DNA of 64,000 bases from Hypericum androsaemum (Eukaryota > Streptophyta > Magnoliopsida > Malpighiales > Hypericaceae), in the NCBI GenBank assembly GCA_963995505.1, contig OZ023192.1, positions 11,577,001 through 11,641,000 of the forward strand, given 5' to 3'. A program made the position numbers and the translations under genes. The notes beneath the pieces were generated by a model. The model made no database searches. It was not told the origin of the DNA and saw only the letters and a program-made list of their open reading frames with translations. Of the stretch, positions 12,501 through 21,770 are shown piece by piece. The stretch's first letter is position 1. The number at the start of each line of letters is the position of its first letter.

Positions 12501-12851
12501 GTTGTTCAAAACAAACACATGAAAAGGCAAGCAAAATGCGGGACAGATCTCAGATCGAGCAAAGCGAGTTAGAACTGAGCTGGATCTCAGATCAGCCCAT
12601 TCAGGACCCAAAATAAGGGAATTATTAGCTTAGCAACTTAGAACAATAATAAATAAATAAAAATTGGGCAGATAAGATAGGATTCTTTTAAGTTTCCAAA
12701 ATTGAAGAGAGACCCACAAATCTTTCGAGCTCCTTCAGCTAAAGATCCAAACTTTACACAAAGAAACGAACTGGGTACCTTCAAATGACCCAAACAAATG
12801 GAAGATAAAGCAGAAAAGGAGAGAAAATGGTACTACCTTGTCTTCAGCCAT
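9552..12851 (-). CDS. BIN2: BIN2-type GSK3/shaggy-like protein kinase
   Basis: This is a Ser/Thr kinase of the plant GSK3 family, group II. BIN2 phosphorylates and inactivates BZR/BES transcription factors in brassinosteroid signalling. Twelve coding exons, all joining in phase 0 with GT-AG introns: 12851-12837, 12042-11950, 11774-11715, 11640-11368, 11292-11218, 11147-11091, 10723-10583, 10470-10420, 10334-10239, 10038-9955, 9865-9761, 9647-9552. They give 381 aa; BIN2 has about 380. Visible residues: Gly-rich loop GTGSFG, catalytic lysine K69 (VAIKK), HRDLKPQN with D165, DFG at 184-186, activation-loop tyrosine Y200, and TREE at 261-264, whose E263 is the residue changed in the dominant bin2-1 mutant. 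The start MAEDKEM and the end [15 protein letters not shown] match BIN2 better than the BIL1/BIL2 paralogs, which have longer N-termini. Every key residue is present, so it should be active. Confidence 0.95.
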
Positions 12852-12894
12852 GACAAGAGGGAGGAGGAAGAGGAGGAGGAGGAGGGAAAGACTT

Positions 12895-12951
12895 GAAAGC
12901 TTTTTTTATTAGTCAGTTATGAGAGAGAGAGAGATCATGGTTTAGAGGACC

Positions 12952-12983
<32 letters not shown>

Positions 12984-13160
12984 TCTAGAGAGAGAGAGAG
13001 AGAGACAATGAAGACAAGAGACCATTAGACCAAACCCATGTGATTCCAGCTCTCCCCTTCCTCCCTCTATCTATCTATCTCCCCTCGTCTTCCCACCCAA
13101 CCCCTTTTTTCCTTCTTTCTTTTCCCTTTTTCCTTTTCTTTTTTTATTATATGTCTGTGT
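12895..13160 (-). promoter_or_regulatory. leader/core promoter region of the BIN2-type gene with (GA/CT)n repeats
   Basis: Upstream of the ATG at 12851 the plus strand carries GA runs at 12921-12934, 12955-12983 and 12987-13006. These read as CT-rich leader on the gene's own strand. A TATA-like ATATAATAAAA on the minus strand lies near 13145-13155, which would put transcription start at about 13110-13120. CT-rich leaders and GAGA elements are common in plant core promoters. The exact start cannot be determined from the sequence. Confidence 0.4.
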
Positions 13161-14071
13161 CTCAGAGATGACCAGAGCTCTTGTCTTGATTTTGGTTGAG
13201 TTTTTTTCCGAATGATTAATTCAATTCGAACTGCCTAGACTTTTAAAAAAAATAATTTTTAATAAGTATTTAACCAATCCAAAAAATTTATTTAAAATTT
13301 TGAAATTACAATAATTTTAAATATTTGTTAGTTCGATTTTGGTAAAATGGCCACATGTTTTGGTTTTTTTTTACTGGTTTGACCATGTGGATTTTCAGAA
13401 ATTACAGTGAGGTTACGGTTGGAGTTTGGACGGCGTCAAACTTATTCTGTTTGGGATCTTTTGACCAATTTAAGCTTCTGCCTGGCTGGCCAGCGCCTAT
13501 TTTCGCTTTTCTTCGTTACCGTTTGACATGATTTTTGGTGTTTCTGTGAGTTTCCCGTTTCCTTTCAACTGTTTTTGGTATTTATTTTTAGGTTTGATAT
13601 GTTAGATATTTCGTTATTTTAAATTTGTCATGTAAGAACTATTTTCGGATAAACGTCAAATTGTTTCAATTATTTGTTTAAAAAATTACTGAGGTAGAAC
13701 GTTAACTTGAAATACAAGTAACAATAAAAGAGAAAAAAAATATGTGAGGTTAGCTTACGGATTAAAAAGATATTTGATTAAATAAATACACTATATGCTG
13801 GTAGATATCCACTTAAGCTAAACATTACCGATCAAATGAGAGTTTTTCAAAACTGGGCTATTTGAGAACTGGTTCTTAGTGAATGGGTAGTTATGACAAA
13901 CATTTTCGATATTTGGATATATTTATTTAGAATTTCTGAAATCATTTTGACAAAATACGAAAAACAAAACACGAATTTTCATATCGGTTGGTCTATTTTC
14001 AAATGTAACAACCATATCATTTGTTTGCTTTTTAGATTAGATAACATTTGGTTTGTAGCTTGTCAAAGAAC
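13161..14071. other. AT-rich upstream intergenic DNA
   Basis: I see no gene or transposon end here. The distal promoter of the kinase gene would lie in this stretch, but I can name no specific site. Confidence 0.4.
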
Positions 14072-14160
14072 ATTTAGCCTAACGGCATAAGGCGTACATA
14101 AATTCAAGGAAGTTCAAAGTTCAAAGTTCAAATTCTGATATGTAATTATGGTATAAAAAT
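14072..14160 (+). mobile_element. tRNA-derived SINE copy
   Basis: A box-like TTAGCCTAACGGCA is followed about 50 bp later by a B-box-like GTTCAAATTCTG, with a short GTTCAAA triplication before it. The 3' end is tgtaattatggtataaaaat, which recurs in other copies in this window (for example 60095-60145). The element abuts the Cassandra LTR at 14163 and probably interrupts its 5' end. No clear target-site duplication was found for this copy. Confidence 0.5.
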
Positions 14161-14162
14161 TT

Positions 14163-14449
14163 ACACCTTCTTTTCTGGCACACATCCTAAGAGAATTCTA
14201 AGGTTAAACGCGTTTGGTCGGGAGTAGAATCAGTATGGGTGACCTTCTGGAAAGTTTTCCAGGATGCGTATGAGTGAGGACAAAACACGCTGGAAAAGAC
14301 CCGTGTTGATCTGTGGAAACAGTTGGTCAGATCACGGATAGGTGACCTCTTGGAAAATTTTCCAGGATGCGTATGAGTGAGGACAAAACACGCTGGAAAA
14401 AACTCGTGTTGATCTATGGAGACAGTTGGTCGGATCACGGGGCGTTACA
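14163..14449 (+). repeat. Cassandra-type LTR (5S rRNA-like) with an internal tandem duplication, probably solo
   Basis: The plus strand contains sequence clearly like the 3' half of plant 5S rRNA: GGTTAAACGCGTTTGGTCGG, AGTAGAATCAGTATGGGTGA and a CCTTCTGGAAAG stretch. LTRs containing a 5S-like domain with an internal pol III promoter define Cassandra retroelements. The LTR ends GGGGCGTTACA at 14449, as in the two other Cassandra copies here. A unit of about 115 bp (from the GGTGACCT motif to GGTCAGATCACGG) occurs twice in tandem. No tRNA-Met primer site follows, so this is a solo or truncated LTR. Its 5' end is lost next to the SINE. Confidence 0.7.
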
Positions 14450-15749
14450 ATATTAAAGATTGTTTCAATAGAATTGCTAAATCAACACCTCGAAGGTATT
14501 ACGAAATCCGCAGCAAATACAATGCAATCTGAAAGATGCTCCTTTTTAGGGGGTAAAGAAGCTCTTAATCTTCCAACCTAAACATATAATGTAATATGAT
14601 TTTCTTTTTCTAAGTTTCTTTACTTCCATTTTATGTTTGGTCATACTCAGTTCCACACTATATGAGCAATTTACATGTAAAAAGAGAGAGCTAAAACACA
14701 AGTCAAAATAAAGAATACGTGGAAGATTTTGACTGTGATTAGATAAATCCTAATTAAATGCTTCATTTTTATATTTATGGGAACTATTGACTAAAAAGGG
14801 GATGATTTTCTTATTTGCTATCCATCAAAAAGAAAAAAGGAAAGGAAGTGAAAGCGAGATAAGATGGAAGCGAAAAAATATATATTATTTTGTGAGTAAG
14901 TATAAATTTAAGAGTTATTTGTTGATGTACTTTTTCTTGGTTTTCCATTTAATGGAGATAATTTGATTACCATGATAAATATTTATTAACACTTCTACTC
15001 ATGGATAAAAATTCTCATTAACTAGTATCAAAACCAAATGTTCTAGAAATAGAAACTATCAGGAGAAATAGTAGCTAGAAATAAAAATTCCGCCAAAGGT
15101 TTTGCTTATGGCTATATTACATGGAATAATATTAAAGTAGCTAGAAAAATGCATAACTGTTTTTCATTAGCTTTTAAAACATAGAATGTATTGCATGAAC
15201 TTGCGGCTAGTACAAACCTCCGTATATTTGTTTCTATTTGCATGAAATTGATGTTTTTCTTTCTCTCTTTTTTTGGTAATAAAATTCTGCAATTTATTAA
15301 AAGAATATTTGTTATTTCAAATTTTATTAAGGGAAATTAAAGAGATCCCAATTTCAGTTGAAAATTTTACTTATATATATATAGTGGTATGTTGAATGTT
15401 ACCATCCGTAGGTACATTAAATTTCAAAATTCAAGATTTTGGGATAGAAATCCGAAGTTTGAGAAGAAATTAATTCGAGATTTCATCACATCCTAGAAAG
15501 TTTGGAGAAGAATGTTGTTGTTTAAAAATGAATTTTGAAATTCTTTTACATCGTTTCAAAAGATTCTGAAATAATTTTAGGGTTTAGGATCGAGATTATT
15601 TTTTAGCGGTAAAATTTATTAGAAACAGAAACACGCCAATTGTACAAAAAACTAGGGTTCAAATTCAGTGGGGACATGGATAATCCCACTGAAAGGGATA
15701 GGGGCAATATTAGAAATACAATAATTAAAAAAAAATATCAGCAATAAAT
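14450..15749. other. AT-rich intergenic DNA
   Basis: No gene, RNA or transposon end recognised. Short frames are interrupted and low in complexity. Confidence 0.45.
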
Positions 15750-15801
15750 ACAAGTATGGGAATATTGGTTTCCATTTTCTCGGATATTGTTTTCCATCTT
15801 C

Positions 15802-16419
15802 TGATGTGAATCTCGTTACGGATCCACGCGAAAGCCGGATCTATCTACGTTCAGATTGATGGAAATCTCGACCCGTTGTTTGCACCTTTGCAAGAACCTC
15901 GGTATGAACAACCTCGACCCGCTGCTGTAGGGAAACAAGAACCTTGAATTGATGAAGACGCCACAAACGGTGATGTCGATCCGCTTGATAAGTCGAAGGT
16001 GAACGAACGGAATCCCTCCGCTGTGTTCGAACAGTTCCGAAGAACCAAGAGAGCAAAGCCCACGTTTTTTGTACTCAAATTATTCTCCTTATTCTCATTG
16101 ATAATGCCTTTATATATAGGCAGATTGTTACAAAGAGATTCCTAATTAAATATAACTTCTAACTAGATAAATATGACTTAAAAAGGGAAACTAAAAAGGA
16201 AAACAAGTCTAGTACTCCTATGATTGCTAAAAACGTGATTATCACATAATCACATTCCTAAACTGACTTGAACTCTTAAAGAAACGAAATTCTCAAATTA
16301 TTGACTTCCTAAATAGACTAGAACTTTTATAAAACGAAAATAACATATAATTAACTTTCTAAACAGACTCAAAAACCTCAAAAACGAAATTAATCTTCTT
16401 GCTGATCAGATTCATATCA
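15802..16419 (-). repeat. 3' LTR of the 15.8-18.0 kb element
   Basis: 618 bp, TG...CA termini in an 11-bp imperfect inverted repeat, preceded on the element strand by the polypurine tract. Confidence 0.92.
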
Positions 16420-16660
16420 TTCCCCTCCTCTTGAAATGGATTTGTCCTCAAATCCTTGCATCCGTCATGCTTTTGCCAACTCACAACCATGCTGGTGCAA
16501 GATGAACTCTTTGAACGTCGTGGCTGCACTTGATACCTTCCTTTCCAACAGAACAAGTACTTCGATCTTAAAGAATCTGAATTCATCTCCAAATCAAAAG
16601 CAAAAGACTTACTTTTTTGAATAAGCCTTTCACCAATCTTCAAACTATTCCATAAGTTGA

Positions 16661-17119
16661 TCAATGCTGATCCTCCAACATATTCAAACTTGTCAACTCC
16701 CAAGAAGTCAATATGCTCAACATATTCAACGTGAAAATCTTTTCCTCAATGTTGCACTTAGATTGAATGATCTTCTCTTGTTGTACTTCACTAACTTCTC
16801 TTGTATGCAAGTCAATTTTCCTTGCCAAAGACATAAGTTTCTCCCAGCTGTCTTCATCATCCCATGCTGTAACTCTAAGAGTGCTATCACCTCTAACCCC
16901 AATCTTTCTTTGTTGAGCTCTTGTATCCCTGCATACATTAGGAACATCATGTATCCTCTCTTGTTTGCACACTATCCGGTCCACCTTTTCGCTGAGCTTC
17001 TTGACCTCCGTTCTCATTATATGCCTCATCCCACTAAGAAGGGCGTCCATAAACGTGTGTGGATCACCAACCAATGGTGCAACACCTTCAAAGGATCTTC
17101 TTGAGTAGTTATAAGACAT
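16661..17119 (-). CDS. small internal ORF of the non-autonomous LTR element, unknown protein
   Basis: A 152-codon frame starting MSYNYSRRSFEG. It lies entirely inside the element, in its own orientation, between primer site and polypurine tract. It is charged, with a likely coiled coil (EVKKLSEKVDRIV) and a later Glu/Lys-rich part. I see no zinc knuckle and no gag signature I can name. It may be a degenerate gag N-terminus, captured sequence, or not translated. Confidence 0.35.
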   Translation of the reverse strand: MSYNYSRRSFEGVAPLVGDPHTFMDALLSGMRHIMRTEVKKLSEKVDRIVCKQERIHDVPNVCRDTRAQQRKIGVRGDSTLRVTAWDDEDSWEKLMSLARKIDLHTREVSEVQQEKIIQSKCNIEEKIFTLNMLSILTSWELTSLNMLEDQH

Positions 17120-17368
17120 TCTTGCAGATTCTCTTTTTCTACTTTCAACTTTTCTTTTTTTGATTTTTTTTCAGCCTTCTTTCTTCTTCTTTTCTTGGCT
17201 GCCTTCTTCTCTATCTTTCTTTTTTTTCAGAATTTTTTCCCTCTTTTTTTATTTTTTTTTCTTTCTCCAACTCAGAATAAAACAAGAACAATAATTGAAA
17301 ACTAATGAAAACAAAAACGAAATTTAAAGATAGATGATCTAAAGTAGAGCCTAAGCTCTGATACCAAC

Positions 17369-17986
17369 TGATGTGAATCTCGTTACGGATCCACGCGAAA
17401 GTCGGATCTATCTACGTTCAGATTGATGGAAATCTCGACCCGTTGTTTGCACCTTTGCAAGAACCTCGGTATGAACAACCTCGACCCGCTGCTGTAGGGA
17501 AACAAGAACCTTGAATTGATGAAGACGCCACAAACGGTGATGTCGATCCGCTTGATAAGTCGAAGGTGAACGAACGGAATCCCTCCGCTGTGTTCGAACA
17601 GTTCCGAAGAACCAAGAGAGCAAAGCCCACGTTTTTTGTACTCAAATTATTCTCCTTATTCTCATTGATAATGCCTTTATATATAGGCAGATTGTTACAA
17701 AGAGATTCCTAATTAAATATAACTTCTAACTAGATAAATATGACTTAAAAAGGGAAACTAAAAAGGAAAACAAGTCTAGTACTCCTATGATTGCTAAAAA
17801 CGTGATTATCACATAATCACATTCCTAAACTGACTTGAACTCTTAAAGAAACGAAATTCTCAAATTATTGACTTCCTAAATAGACTAGAACTTTTATAAA
17901 ACGAAAATAACATATAATTAACTTCCTAAACAGACTCAAAAACCTCAAAAACGAAATTAATCTTCTTGCTGATCAGATTCATATCA
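17369..17986 (-). repeat. 5' LTR of the 15.8-18.0 kb element
   Basis: 618 bp, nearly identical to the copy at 15802-16419. The primer-binding site lies immediately inside it on the minus strand. Confidence 0.92.
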
Positions 17987-18504
17987 TCTTCTATGATATT
18001 GGTTTCATTCTACTATGATATTGGTTTCATTCTACTATGTTATTGGTTTCATTCTACTATGATATTGGTTTCATTCTACTATGATATTGGTTTCCATCTT
18101 CTATGTTATTGGTTTCATTCTACTATGATATTGGTTTCATTCTACTATGATATTGGTTTCCATCTTCTATGTTATTGGTTTCATCCTACTATGATATTGG
18201 TTTCATTCCACCGTGATATTAGTTTTCATCTTCTCCGATATTGGTATCCCATTATAAGTAAAAATATATACCATTTGAATGTATTGGTTTCATTCTTCTC
18301 GAATATTGGTATCATCGTTCTAGGATATTGGTGTCATTCTACTTTAATATTGGTATCATTCATCTATGAATTTTTGCTACAATTTTAAGCACTAAGTTCA
18401 AATCTAAATAGATCCAACAATCCAAATCTCACCTTCACCCACAAAGAATACAATTACAGAGAGGAAAAGAAAATCACCGTAATTAACCTAATCGAAACAA
18501 AATA

Positions 18505-18955
18505 GTGGGGGGTGGGGGGGAGCGGCGGGGGGGAGGGGGCGGGTGGGGCGGGGACGGGGACGCGGGAGGGGGACGGGGGGAGCGGCGGGGAGGGTGGGGG
18601 GGATCGGGATCGGGGAGGGTGCGGGGGGGGGATCGGGGAGGGGGAGAGGATCGGGATCGGGGAGCCGGGGGGGGGGGGGAGGAGGGGAGGGATCGTGATC
18701 GGGGAGCCGGGGGGGAGGAGGGGAGGGATCGGGATCGGGGAGCCGGGGGGAGGGGGGGATCGGGATCGGGGAGCCGGGGGGGGGAGGAGGGGAGGGATCG
18801 GGATCGGGGAGCCGGGGGGAGGGGGGGATCGGGATCGGGGAGCCGGGGGGGAGGAGGGGAAGGATCGGGGAGGGGGGGGGGATCGGGGAGGGGAGCCGGG
18901 GGGGAGGAGGGGAAGGATCGGGGAGGGGGGGGATCGGGATCGGGGAGATGATGTC
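18505..18955 (+). repeat. extremely G-rich satellite with GATCGGGGAGCC units
   Basis: About 450 bp composed almost wholly of G on the plus strand, with interspersed GATC, AGCC and AGGA. Repeated blocks read gatcgggatcggggagcc followed by a long G run and aggagg. Many runs of four or more G occur close together, so the strand has high G-quadruplex potential. All long frames across it (Gly/Arg/Asp-rich) are repeat artefacts. Confidence 0.9.
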
Positions 18956-19044
18956 GATTTGGGGAGATGATTTTAGATCGATGCCGATTTGGGGAGATGA
19001 TTTTATATTTTTGGCGTTTAGATCGATGCCGATTTGGGGAGATG
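18949..19044 (+). repeat. short tandem repeat GATTTGGGGAGATG
   Basis: Three copies of gatgccgatttggggagatg or its variant gatgtcgatttggggagatg, separated by short AT-rich spacers, directly follow the G-rich satellite. They share its GGGGAGAT core, so they probably represent its diverged edge. Confidence 0.7.
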
Positions 19045-19059
19045 GTTTTTTTTATAGAT

Positions 19060-20396
19060 TATATAAGAAAATGGTGGAACCCTAATGAGTATGTTTGGAT
19101 AAAAACTCGAAAATACCCTCAACAGATTCTGGCCGTCAGATCTATAAAAAAAGAATTTGATCAAATCTAAGGGTCCATATTTAGTCCATACCATGGGGAT
19201 GGCTTTTATGTAGTCCCCCTGAATCCAAATCCCAAAAACTGGAGAGCAAAATGTAGTTGCACAAGACAAGCAACAGAAGCGCGCAAAAAGAGTGGCTGTT
19301 GTTTTAGGTTAACTAAAAAATTTTAGATTTGAATCAATAATAATAAAAATAGTATTAAATAGTTATTGAAATTTTTTTACCATATTTTAGAAAAATTCAT
19401 TCGAATTTAGATAAATTGACCTAGTGAATATTAAAATTTTTTGGACCATAGTCATTCGCGGAGTCAAACTTTTTTGAGTTTGACCAGAGTGAAACATAGA
19501 ATAATCGAAGACAACGACCATTTATTGCATGTAATTAGGGGTTCAATTTAATTCATTTTGCCTCACCAAACAGCCCTACGTTTAACGAACTCAAAGATGT
19601 TTATTGGGAATTCTCAACTGATCTCAACCGATTTGTCCAAATCAGCGATACGTGTATTTCTGATCAATTTCAAGTTAAAAAATTGTGTGATCAATAAACA
19701 CTTCTTGCAAATGAGTTGTAATAATTTAATTAAGAGATTTTAAGTTCAAAATTTTAAGAACGTAATAATATTAATTAATTATTAAAAATATTTTACTATT
19801 ATTCAAATATCTAATGAACTCGAATTTAAATTAATCTGTTAAGTGTGTATACTAATTTCCTTAATTATTGCGCCAGCAAAATTATTGATATTAAACCAAC
19901 CACCGAGAAATATGTTTCAGTGTCGTATTCATGAGTTAAATAAGTTTGGTCCATAGAGCTTCCACCCGACACTAGTAAAAGAGAAACATCTAAATTGAAT
20001 CTCGATTGGGAGAAAAAAAGAATATTATAAAAAGAATATACAGAATAAAACGTATATTATATATTCATGGGGAGAATGTGAGATGAAGAACATGCCTAGT
20101 GGTCCAATAATACCAATTATATGCCAGCTTGTACCCCATTGGAGATAAGGTTGGTGTTCCTATTCTGTCTTATGGGTCCTGACTAGATTTCTAATTAAAA
20201 GACCTCAAATAATGCAAATCCAAGTTGAATATGGTGTTTTGATTTTTTTGTTGGGTGGGGCGACTTGGTCTTATTAGCCAGCAGAAAATTGTAGGCGTTA
20301 TCCATGACCATGATGTTTTTCAGTAGACTAATCCATGATATTTTGTCGAAGGTCCTAGTTATATATGATGTTGACAACGTTTTTTTTCAATAAATA
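19060..20396. other. AT-rich intergenic DNA
   Basis: No gene recognised. Near 19165-19250, sequence with 'catggggatggctt' and 'agtccccctgaatcc' faintly mirrors sequence near 15655-15720. Both could be ends of an old MULE enclosing the minisatellite region, but I could not find a TSD. Confidence 0.35.
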
Positions 20397-20509
20397 CTAG
20401 TAAATACGCACGTGCGATGCGAGTGTTGTTCTGTTTCAAAATCTGCAAAACATATCGTTCAATGATTTTCTTTTTTAAGTTGTACAAAAATAAACAAAAG
20501 AACATGGTC

Positions 20510-21265
20510 CGAGGTTGCGGGAGTCGGGGTCCAGGGTCAGTGGGGGTTTGGAGTTGGGGGTCCGAGGTCCGGTGGTCCGGGGTTGGGGGTCGGGCGGTCT
20601 GAGGTCCGGTGGTTGGATGGTCCGGGGGTTCAGGGTTTGGGGTCCGATGGTCCAGGGTCGGGGGTTTGGGGGTTCGACGATCAGTTGGTCCGGGGGCCCA
20701 TTGTCTGGGGTTGACGGTCCGGGGTCTGGCGGTCCGCGGTTCAAGGGTTCGGAGTCCAGCGGTCCGGTGGTCCGGTGGTTCAGCGGTCCAGTGGTCCAGG
20801 GGTACGTGGTCTAGGGGTCTTTGGTCCGGGGTCCGGTGGTCTAGGGGTTCGTGGTCCGGTGGTCTAGGGGTTCGTGATCCGGGGGTCCGACAGTCCGGGG
20901 ATCTGTGATCCAGTGATTTGGGGGTCCAGCGGTCCGGGGTTGGGGGTTTGCCGGTCTGGTGGGCCGGGGATTTGGTGTCCGAGGGTCCGAGGTTTCGGGG
21001 GTCTCGGTGGTCCGGGGTCTGGCGGTCCAGTGGTCCGAGGTCCGGGACTGTGGTCCGGTGGGCTGGTGGTCTCGGTGGTTATGGGGTCGGCGGTCCGAGG
21101 TCCGTGGTCCGGGGGTCCAGGTGGTCTGGGGGTTCGAGGTCAACTGTTCGGTGGTTTTGAAGGTCCGGGGGTCTACGGCCCGGGGTCCGTGGGCCGGGAG
21201 TCCGGTGATCCGCGGTCGGGGGGTGTAGAGGCGGGGTCTGGGGGTCCTAGTCCGGGGGTACAGAG
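20510..21265 (+). repeat. degenerate GGTCCGGGG-type short tandem repeat
   Basis: About 750 bp of irregular units built on ggtccg(g/t)gg, with variants ggttcg, ggtctg, ggtccag and ggtccgtgg. The period is roughly 8-10 bp but not fixed. Overlapping open frames on both strands result from the absence of A/T-rich stops and are not genes. The repeat occupies most of the Helitron. Confidence 0.88.
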
Positions 21266-21345
21266 GTTCGGAATTTGAGGTTGGGGGTTTTAGGTTTGGG
21301 GTTTGGGATTTGGGATTTGAGTTTTGGGGTTTGGAATATGGTTTA
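21266..21345 (+). repeat. telomere-like degenerate TTTAGGG/TTTGGGG tract
   Basis: The GGTCCG repeat grades into 'ggggttttaggtttggggtttgggatttggg'-type sequence, which resembles the plant telomere repeat TTTAGGG with substitutions. It is short and lies inside the Helitron, so it need not mark a former chromosome end. Confidence 0.5.
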
Positions 21346-21770
21346 ATGTTTCAATGTTTAGGGGTAGTTTTGACATTTCTAAGTGTGACACCAAACTACT
21401 TAAAAAGGGTGTTTCCTTTATTATAGTATAAGATAAGATACGATTAAATAGTGCTACATTTTTTATGACTCCAACTCGAGACATTTTGATTAAGTTAAAA
21501 TAATTCTTTAATAATTGATCTAAATATTTGTTTGTTACGATCACTTTTAAAAACAAACTGATATGTGCCTTTAAAAAAACTAATATGTTAATACCAACTT
21601 CTTGATCCACGAATTCGTATCGAACATGTCTTGGTAGATAGTCATAAATATCTACTCGACTGTCGCATTAATACAATTTTAATGGTTACAGAATAATAAA
21701 ATATAGATCTACAATTTTGTATATCATTGCCATCTCCAAATTTGGCTCAGAATAGGGTCAAAACTGTGTT

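Larger units (their letters stand above)
15802..17986 (-). mobile_element. young non-autonomous LTR retrotransposon (TRIM/LARD-like), complete with TSD
   Basis: Two 618-bp LTRs (15802-16419 and 17369-17986) start TGATGTGAATC and end GATTCATATCA. By eye they differ at only two positions (15835 versus 17402, and one C/T near 16362/17928). A 5-bp TSD, TCTTC, flanks the element at 15797-15801 and 17987-17991. On the minus strand the 5' LTR is followed after two bases by TTGGTATCAGAGC, the standard primer site for initiator tRNA-Met (about 17355-17367). The 3' LTR is preceded by a polypurine tract, AAGAGGAGGGGAA. The internal region is only about 950 bp and has no protease, reverse transcriptase or integrase. 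Near-identical LTRs imply very recent movement using another element's enzymes. Confidence 0.93.
15750..18370 (+). repeat. 22-bp minisatellite (gatattggtttcattctact type) split by an LTR element
   Basis: A tandem array with unit about 22 bp, built on gatattggtttcattctact plus two bases. It begins in degenerate form at about 15750-15801 and continues at 17987-18370. The 2185-bp element at 15802-17986 lies inside the array. Units near the edges are more divergent than those in the middle. The long frame over 17966-18388 is simply the array read as protein. Confidence 0.85.
20397..21433 (-). mobile_element. non-autonomous Helitron with repeat-filled interior
   Basis: On the minus strand the element begins TCTTATACTATAATAAAGG (from 21433) and ends CGCACGTGCGTATTTACTAG at 20397. 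It has the plant Helitron hallmarks: 5' TC, a short GC-rich palindrome about 10 bp before a 3' CTRR (here CTAG), no target duplication, and insertion between A and T (A before TC, T after CTAG). An alternative 5' TC five bases further out (21438) also follows an A. There is no Rep/helicase gene; the interior is almost entirely the GGTCCG-type repeat. The assignment rests on termini alone. Confidence 0.7.

Noticed and set aside
17966..18388. 140-codon frame with repeating hydrophobic units resembling a membrane protein
   Set aside because: It follows the 22-bp minisatellite exactly; the unit read in three phases gives the apparent pattern.
18505..18970. Two long Gly/Arg/Asp-rich open frames
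   Set aside because: They are the G-rich satellite read as codons; absence of A/T makes stops rare in all frames.
15690..19250. Old MULE enclosing the minisatellite region
   Set aside because: Only weak mirrored similarity near 15655-15720 and 19165-19250, with no convincing TIR or TSD.
20475..21278. Many overlapping open frames on both strands
   Set aside because: Artefacts of the GGTCCG repeat inside the Helitron, with no start context or domain.
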